Shown here in pieces: positions 59,853 to 64,000 of a stretch of DNA of 64,000 nt. This DNA is from Streptomyces spectabilis (lineage in GTDB: Bacteria > Actinomycetota > Actinomycetes > Streptomycetales > Streptomycetaceae): contig NZ_CP023690.1 of NCBI RefSeq assembly GCF_008704795.1, positions 4,598,501 through 4,662,500 on the forward strand, read 5' to 3'. How positions within the stretch are numbered: position 1 is the stretch's first letter; each line of letters opens with the position of its first letter. The translations under genes were made by a program, and so were the position numbers. Under the pieces are notes generated by a model, which saw nothing but the letters and a program-made list of their open reading frames with translations, had not been told where the DNA came from and did no database searches.

Positions 59853-61319
59853 ATGCGCCACAGAGCGCTCACCACGGCGGGCCTGTGCGCCGCCGTCGTC
59901 CTGGGGGCCGTCGGCCTGGCGCCGACCGCGAGTGCCGGTACGCCTGCCGGTACCTCTGCCGGTACGGCGGAGAAGGCGCCCGGCGGCGCCCGTCCGGCCG
60001 TCGAGGGGCCGGACTTCAACGGGGACGGCCGTCCGGACCTCGCCGTCGGCGCGCACACCGCGACCGTCGACGGAGTCAAGCGGGCGGGCGCCGTCACCGT
60101 CGCCTACGGCTCCGCGCACGGTCTGACGTACGACACCGCGCACATCCTCGGCCAGGGCACGCCGGGCGTCCCGGGCGAGCCCGTGCCGGACGCGCGCTGG
60201 CGCGCGGTCAGCGACTACGGCGACCTCGACGGCGACGGGTACGACGACCTGGTCCTGCACTGGCTCCAGAAGAACATGGTCCTTTGGGGCAGCAAGGACG
60301 GCATCACCGGCGCGGGCACGGCCCTGCCGCCCGGCGACTACCGGGCCGACTCCCCGAAGCTGCTGGGCGGCGGCGCCGGCGTGGGCGACGTCAACGGCGA
60401 CGGCGTCGACGACTTCGTCAGCCGCGGCAACAACGGCCTCTCGTACGGCGTCTCCGTGCTGCTCGGCCCGCTGAACCGGGAGACCGGCAAGCCCGCGGGC
60501 GTGTGGCACCGCGACTCCGCGAAGGCCGACGAGCTCGTCATCGGCACCGTCTACGTGGGCGATCTGACCGGCGACGGCATCGACGACGTCGTGGCCAGCG
60601 GCGGTGTCGTCCTCGGCAACGGCAAGCCGGGCGGTGTCGTCCTCAAGGGCTCCAAGGACGGCCTGGTCAAGGGCGATCCCTTCACGGGCCCGCGCAAGCT
60701 CGGCACCGAGCTGCCGTCCGCGTTCGGCGATCTCAACAAGGACGGCTACCAGGACCTGGTCACCGGCCACCCGGACCGGAACCAGGTGTACGTGACGTAC
60801 GGCGGTCCGAACGGTACGGGCACCACCCTGAAGTCGCGCTCGTACTCGCAGGCCAGCGCCGGGGTGCCGGGCGTCGACGAGGCGGGCGACAACTTCGGCT
60901 CGGCGGTGGCGGTCGGGGACACCGACGCCGACGGGTACGCGGACCTCGTCGTCGGCGCCTCGTACGAGACGGGCTCCGACCCGGTGGCGACGGCGAAGGC
61001 GGGCGCGGTGACCGTGTTGCGCGGCGGCCCCTCCGGGATCACCACCGAGGGCGCGCGGACGCTCACGCAGAACTCCAAGGGCGTGCCCAGCACTTCGGAG
61101 GCCGACGACCACTTCGGCGCGGCGGTGGCCGTGACCGGCGCGGGCGGCCGCCCCGAGGTGCTCGTGGGCGGCAACGGCGAGGACGGCTTCAAGGGCCGCG
61201 TCTGGCGGCTGCCGACGGGGCCGGGCGGCGTCACCGGCACCGGCTCCACCAGCTTCCGGCTCGACACCCTGGGCGGCCCGGCGGGCGGCGGCAACTTCGG
61301 TTACCGGATGGTCGGTTGA
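59853..61319 (+). CDS. Secreted FG-GAP/VCBS repeat protein
   Basis: 488 aa. Signal peptide (cleavage near A-S-A-G). Six calcium-loop repeats of the integrin-like beta-propeller: D-F-N-G-D-G-R-P-D-L, D-L-D-G-D-G-Y-D-D-L, D-V-N-G-D-G-V-D-D-F, D-L-T-G-D-G-I-D-D-V, D-L-N-K-D-G-Y-Q-D-L, D-T-D-A-D-G-Y-A-D-L. Extracellular, adhesive or binding role inferred. ATG 59853 with GGGGGGGAA. Confidence 0.88.
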   Translation: MRHRALTTAGLCAAVVLGAVGLAPTASAGTPAGTSAGTAEKAPGGARPAVEGPDFNGDGRPDLAVGAHTATVDGVKRAGAVTVAYGSAHGLTYDTAHILGQGTPGVPGEPVPDARWRAVSDYGDLDGDGYDDLVLHWLQKNMVLWGSKDGITGAGTALPPGDYRADSPKLLGGGAGVGDVNGDGVDDFVSRGNNGLSYGVSVLLGPLNRETGKPAGVWHRDSAKADELVIGTVYVGDLTGDGIDDVVASGGVVLGNGKPGGVVLKGSKDGLVKGDPFTGPRKLGTELPSAFGDLNKDGYQDLVTGHPDRNQVYVTYGGPNGTGTTLKSRSYSQASAGVPGVDEAGDNFGSAVAVGDTDADGYADLVVGASYETGSDPVATAKAGAVTVLRGGPSGITTEGARTLTQNSKGVPSTSEADDHFGAAVAVTGAGGRPEVLVGGNGEDGFKGRVWRLPTGPGGVTGTGSTSFRLDTLGGPAGGGNFGYRMVG

Positions 61320-61323
61320 CCCT

Positions 61324-61349
61324 GGCGGCCCCGCTCCGGCGGGGCCGCC
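61324..61349. terminator. Bidirectional terminator
   Basis: GGCGGCCCCGC-tccg-GCGGGGCCGCC between convergent genes. Confidence 0.88.
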
Positions 61350-61362
61350 CGTGCGGGGCCGC

Positions 61363-62166
61363 TCAGCGGTTGGCGACCCGGTTGAAGGAGGCCTTGGCCC
61401 ACACGTAGCCGAGCACGGTCAGGGCGGTCAGCCAGGCCAGGGAGATCCAGGCGTCGTTGCCGATCCCGGTGCCGAGGAGCAGCCCGCGCACCGTCTCGGT
61501 GATCGGCGTGAAGGGCTGGTACTCCGCGAACCAGCGGATGCCCTCGGGCATCGAGTCCGGGGGCACCACGGCGGAGCCGAGGAACGGCAGGAACGCCAGC
61601 GGCAGCGGCGCGTTGGACGCCGTCTCCACGCTCTCGGAGCCCAGGCCGATCGCCGCCGAGAGCCAGGCGAGGGCGAACGCCAGGAACAGCAGCAGGCCGA
61701 GGACCGCCGCCCACTCCAGGACGTGGGCGTTGGAGCGGAAGCCGACCGCGAGCGCGACGCACACGATGAGCAGCAGGCTGACCGCGGTCTGCACCACGTT
61801 GCCCAGGACGTGCCCGACGAGGACCGAGGCCCGGGAGATCGACATCGTCCGGAAGCGGTTGATGATGCCCTCGGTCATGTCGGTGCACACCGACACGGCC
61901 GTGGCGATCGAGCTGGTGGCGATGGCCATCAGCAGGATGCCGGGGGTGATGTAGTTGGTGTACTCCTCCCGGCCGCCGCCCCCGACTCCGGGGACGTCGA
62001 TGCCGTTGCCCAGCGGGGCGCCGAAGACGTACACGAACATCAGCAGCATCAGGACCGGCAGGACCACGACCGACAGGGTCAGCGACGGATACCGCTGCGC
62101 GCGCTTGAGGTTGCGGCGCAGCATCGTCATCGAGTCGCGCAGCGCGTAGCTGGTGGTGGTGCTCAT
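61363..62166 (-). CDS. ABC-2 type exporter permease (DrrB-like)
   Basis: 267 aa with six helices. ABC-2 signature region E-T-V-R-G-L-L-L-G and D-M-T-E-G-I-I-N-R-F-R-T-M, the DrrB EAA-like motif. Partner of the ATPase upstream, overlapping it by 4 bases (ATGA). Exports drugs or lipids; substrate unknown. Confidence 0.9.
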   Translation of the reverse strand: MSTTTSYALRDSMTMLRRNLKRAQRYPSLTLSVVVLPVLMLLMFVYVFGAPLGNGIDVPGVGGGGREEYTNYITPGILLMAIATSSIATAVSVCTDMTEGIINRFRTMSISRASVLVGHVLGNVVQTAVSLLLIVCVALAVGFRSNAHVLEWAAVLGLLLFLAFALAWLSAAIGLGSESVETASNAPLPLAFLPFLGSAVVPPDSMPEGIRWFAEYQPFTPITETVRGLLLGTGIGNDAWISLAWLTALTVLGYVWAKASFNRVANR

Positions 62167-63173
62167 CGCTGAGCCTCCTTCACGGCGGTGCCCACGGCGG
62201 TGCCCACGGCGACGGTCCTGCGGTCCTGGCCGGTCAGGGCGAGGAACACGTCGTCCAGATCTGGGGTGTGCACGGTGAGCGCCTCGGCCTGGATGCCGGA
62301 GCCCTCCAGGACGTCGAGGACGGCGCGCAGGACGGGGATGCTGCCGTCGCTGGGGACCTGGAGCGTGAGCTCGTCGTCGTCGCGCGTGACGGTGCTGAGC
62401 GCGAGGCGGTCGGTGGCGGCGTTCAGATGGTGGATGTCGTTGAAGCGCAGGCGGATGTGGCCGCCGGGGATGCGGCGTTTGAGCTCCTCGGCCGTGCCCT
62501 CGGCGACGATCCTCCCGTCGTCGAGCACCGCTATGCGGTCGGCCAGTTGGTCGGCCTCTTCCAGGTACTGCGTGGTCAGGAAGATGGTGGTGCCGCCCGC
62601 GACCAGGTCGCGGATGAGGTCCCACATCGTGCGGCGGCTGCGCGGGTCGAGGCCGGTCGTCGGCTCGTCGAGGAAGATCACGCTCGGGCGGCCGACCAGC
62701 GTCATCGCGAGGTCCAGCTTGCGGCGCATGCCGCCGGAGAAGGTGGCGGCGGGCTTCCGCGCGACATCGGCGATCTCGAAGCGCTCCAGGAGTTCGGCGG
62801 CCCGGCGCTTGCCCTCGGCCCGGTCCAGGTGCAGCAGGTCCGCGATGAGGAGCATGTTCTCCTCGGCCGTCAGGAGGCCGTCGACCGCCGCGAACTGCCC
62901 CGTCACGCCGATGGAGTCGCGGACGGCGTCGGGGTGCCGGTCCAGGTCGTGGCCCGCGATCTCGGCCGTGCCGCCGTCGTGGGAGATCAGGGTGGAGAGG
63001 ATCTGCACGGTGGTGGTCTTGCCCGCACCGTTCGGACCGAGCAGCGCGAAGACCGTGCCGGGCACGACGCTCAGGTCGATCCCGTCGAGCACCACCTTCT
63101 CGCCGTACGCCTTGCGCAGCCCCTGTGCGGCGATCGCCTTCGGCGGTGCGGTCTCACCGGTGGTGGCAGTCAT
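62163..63173 (-). CDS. ABC exporter ATP-binding protein (DrrA-like)
   Basis: 336 aa. Walker A G-P-N-G-A-G-K-T-T, signature F-S-G-G-M-R-R-K, Walker B V-I-F-L-D-E-P-T-T-G-L-D-P-R-S-R. The C-terminal extension (L-E-A/T-V-H-T-P-D-L-D-D-V-F-L) is typical of DrrA. Start ATG 63173 after AAGGAGG. Downstream of the DUF4097 gene by 22 bases, so one operon. Confidence 0.93.
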   Translation of the reverse strand: MTATTGETAPPKAIAAQGLRKAYGEKVVLDGIDLSVVPGTVFALLGPNGAGKTTTVQILSTLISHDGGTAEIAGHDLDRHPDAVRDSIGVTGQFAAVDGLLTAEENMLLIADLLHLDRAEGKRRAAELLERFEIADVARKPAATFSGGMRRKLDLAMTLVGRPSVIFLDEPTTGLDPRSRRTMWDLIRDLVAGGTTIFLTTQYLEEADQLADRIAVLDDGRIVAEGTAEELKRRIPGGHIRLRFNDIHHLNAATDRLALSTVTRDDDELTLQVPSDGSIPVLRAVLDVLEGSGIQAEALTVHTPDLDDVFLALTGQDRRTVAVGTAVGTAVKEAQR

Positions 63174-63195
63174 CGTGCCGCCTCCTTGCTTCGTG

Positions 63196-64000
63196 TCAGA
63201 CGGAGGCGGCGCGGACCACGATGTCGCCGTAGCCGGTGCGGGCCGAGATCTCGACGGTCTCGGCGCCCGGCGCGGGGCCCGCGGCGGAGCCGAGCGCGTT
63301 GCGGACCGCGCCGAACTGGGAGTTGGCCTCCAGCCAGGCGACGCTGGAGTCGCGGATGCCGACCTCGAGGTCGCCGATGGCGGCCTCCATGGTGACCCGG
63401 CCGCGGGCCACGTCGCCGAGCTTGATGCTGCCGTTGTCCGCCTTGGCGTCGACGGCGGCGTGCGCGATGCCCACGTAGATGTTGCCGTTGGCGGTGGTGG
63501 CGCGCAGGTCGCCGGTGATCTCACCGATGCTGGTGTCGTTCTTGTGGTTCCTGACGGTGGCGGTGCCGGTGATGTCGCCGAGGTCGACCTGTCCTGCCGC
63601 CTCGACCACGACGTCGCCGGTGGCGCGCTGCAGGCGGACCGCGCCGAAGCCCGTCTTGAGGTAGGCCGCGCCGGTCTCCGCGACGTGGATGTCACCGGCG
63701 GACGACTCGAAGCGGCAGTCCCCGAGGCGGCCCTGGGTCCAGAAGGCCCCGGCGGCGGTGACGCCCCGGACGTCGGACCCGGACGGGAGCTCCACGGCGA
63801 CCTCCACCGAGCCGCTCTTGCCGAACACGGACCGCTGCTTGGGGCCCTTGACGACGAGGCGCCCGTCGACGCAGGAGATCTCGACCTGCTCGGCGGCCTT
63901 GACGTCGGCGCTCTCGCGGTCGTCGGTCGGCGTCACCGTGACGACGGTGTCCAGACGCTTGGTGGCGGTGAAGCGGGCGGTGCCCATGTCGAACTCGACG
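63196..64000 (-). CDS. DUF4097 beta-helix protein (5' end outside window)
   Basis: At least 268 aa of repeated short strands with T/S-G-D-I/V-x-V steps (S-S-A-G-D-I-H-V, A-T-G-D-V-V-V, A-N-G-N-I-Y-V), the DUF4097/adhesin-like fold. The ATG at 63987 is in frame, but coding continues upstream (V-E-F-D before it) to the window edge, so the real start is probably outside. No signal peptide visible. Usually precedes DrrAB-type exporters in streptomycetes; function unknown. Confidence 0.8.
   Translation of the reverse strand, partial: VEFDMGTARFTATKRLDTVVTVTPTDDRESADVKAAEQVEISCVDGRLVVKGPKQRSVFGKSGSVEVAVELPSGSDVRGVTAAGAFWTQGRLGDCRFESSAGDIHVAETGAAYLKTGFGAVRLQRATGDVVVEAAGQVDLGDITGTATVRNHKNDTSIGEITGDLRATTANGNIYVGIAHAAVDAKADNGSIKLGDVARGRVTMEAAIGDLEVGIRDSSVAWLEANSQFGAVRNALGSAAGPAPGAETVEISARTGYGDIVVRAASV

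Overview
The window is chromosomal DNA from a Streptomyces-type actinomycete. It has very high GC with almost exclusively G/C third codon positions, many GTG starts, and small-GC-element repeats typical of the genus. Its gene set includes MsiK, HbpS/SenS/SenR, CdgB, MshA, PhoU/PhoR/PhoP and a DUF397/XRE pair. From memory, the order matches the S. coelicolor core region around SCO4285 (nagK), SCO4284 (nagA), SCO4281 (cdgB), SCO4266 (SoxR target), SCO4240 (msiK), SCO4230-4228 (phoP-phoR-phoU) and SCO4204 (mshA), read in the descending direction.

Layout. 0-6.2 kb: amino-sugar uptake and catabolism (truncated sugar-binding lipoprotein, GlmS-like SIS protein, NagK, NagA, PfkB kinase, class II aldolase). 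6.3-12 kb: carbohydrate-binding membrane protein, the c-di-GMP synthase CdgB, a flavin reductase, an ArfB-type hydrolase, and TerD and TerB proteins. 12-16.4 kb: M1 lipoprotein peptidase and the redox/haem sensing HbpS-SenS-SenR locus. 16.4-26 kb: oxidoreductases (one behind a textbook SoxR box), acetyltransferases, a glycoside-hydrolase-like lipoprotein, an APH(6)-like kinase, a DsbA-like lipoprotein and a DAO-type oxidase. 26-40.5 kb: tRNA-Thr, msiK and housekeeping genes (rlmB, cysS, ispD/ispF, carD, phoP/phoR/phoU). 40.5-46.5 kb: a more variable stretch with tandem repeats, a tiny metallothionein-like gene, a WhiJ-like XRE/DUF397 cluster with small membrane proteins, an exported beta-helix protein and a toxin-antitoxin-like pair. 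46.5-57.3 kb: MFS exporter, gpmA, mshA, NlpC/P60 hydrolase, PP2C phosphatase, HbhA-like protein and an XRE regulator. 57.3-64 kb: a YczE-like membrane protein divergent from a MocR regulator, an FG-GAP protein, and a DrrAB-like ABC exporter with a truncated DUF4097 protein.

How the parts connect. Three dre-like (DasR) sites are visible: between the sugar-binding protein and the SIS gene, before nagK, and before msiK. This suggests that uptake, energising ATPase and catabolism of N-acetyl amino sugars share one regulator. Other readable control sites are a BldD-like palindrome upstream of cdgB, a SoxR box before the quinone oxidoreductase, two PHO-box arrays between phoR and phoU, and a low-GC inverted repeat before the XRE gene at 57.2 kb.

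The most unusual observations are a histidine-rich insertion inside the GGDEF domain of CdgB, a mobile-type palindrome inserted in frame in nagA, exact 19-bp and 13-bp tandem arrays, the overlooked metallothionein ORF, and the convergent XRE/DUF397/membrane-protein cluster. All functional calls rest on motif recognition without database searches.
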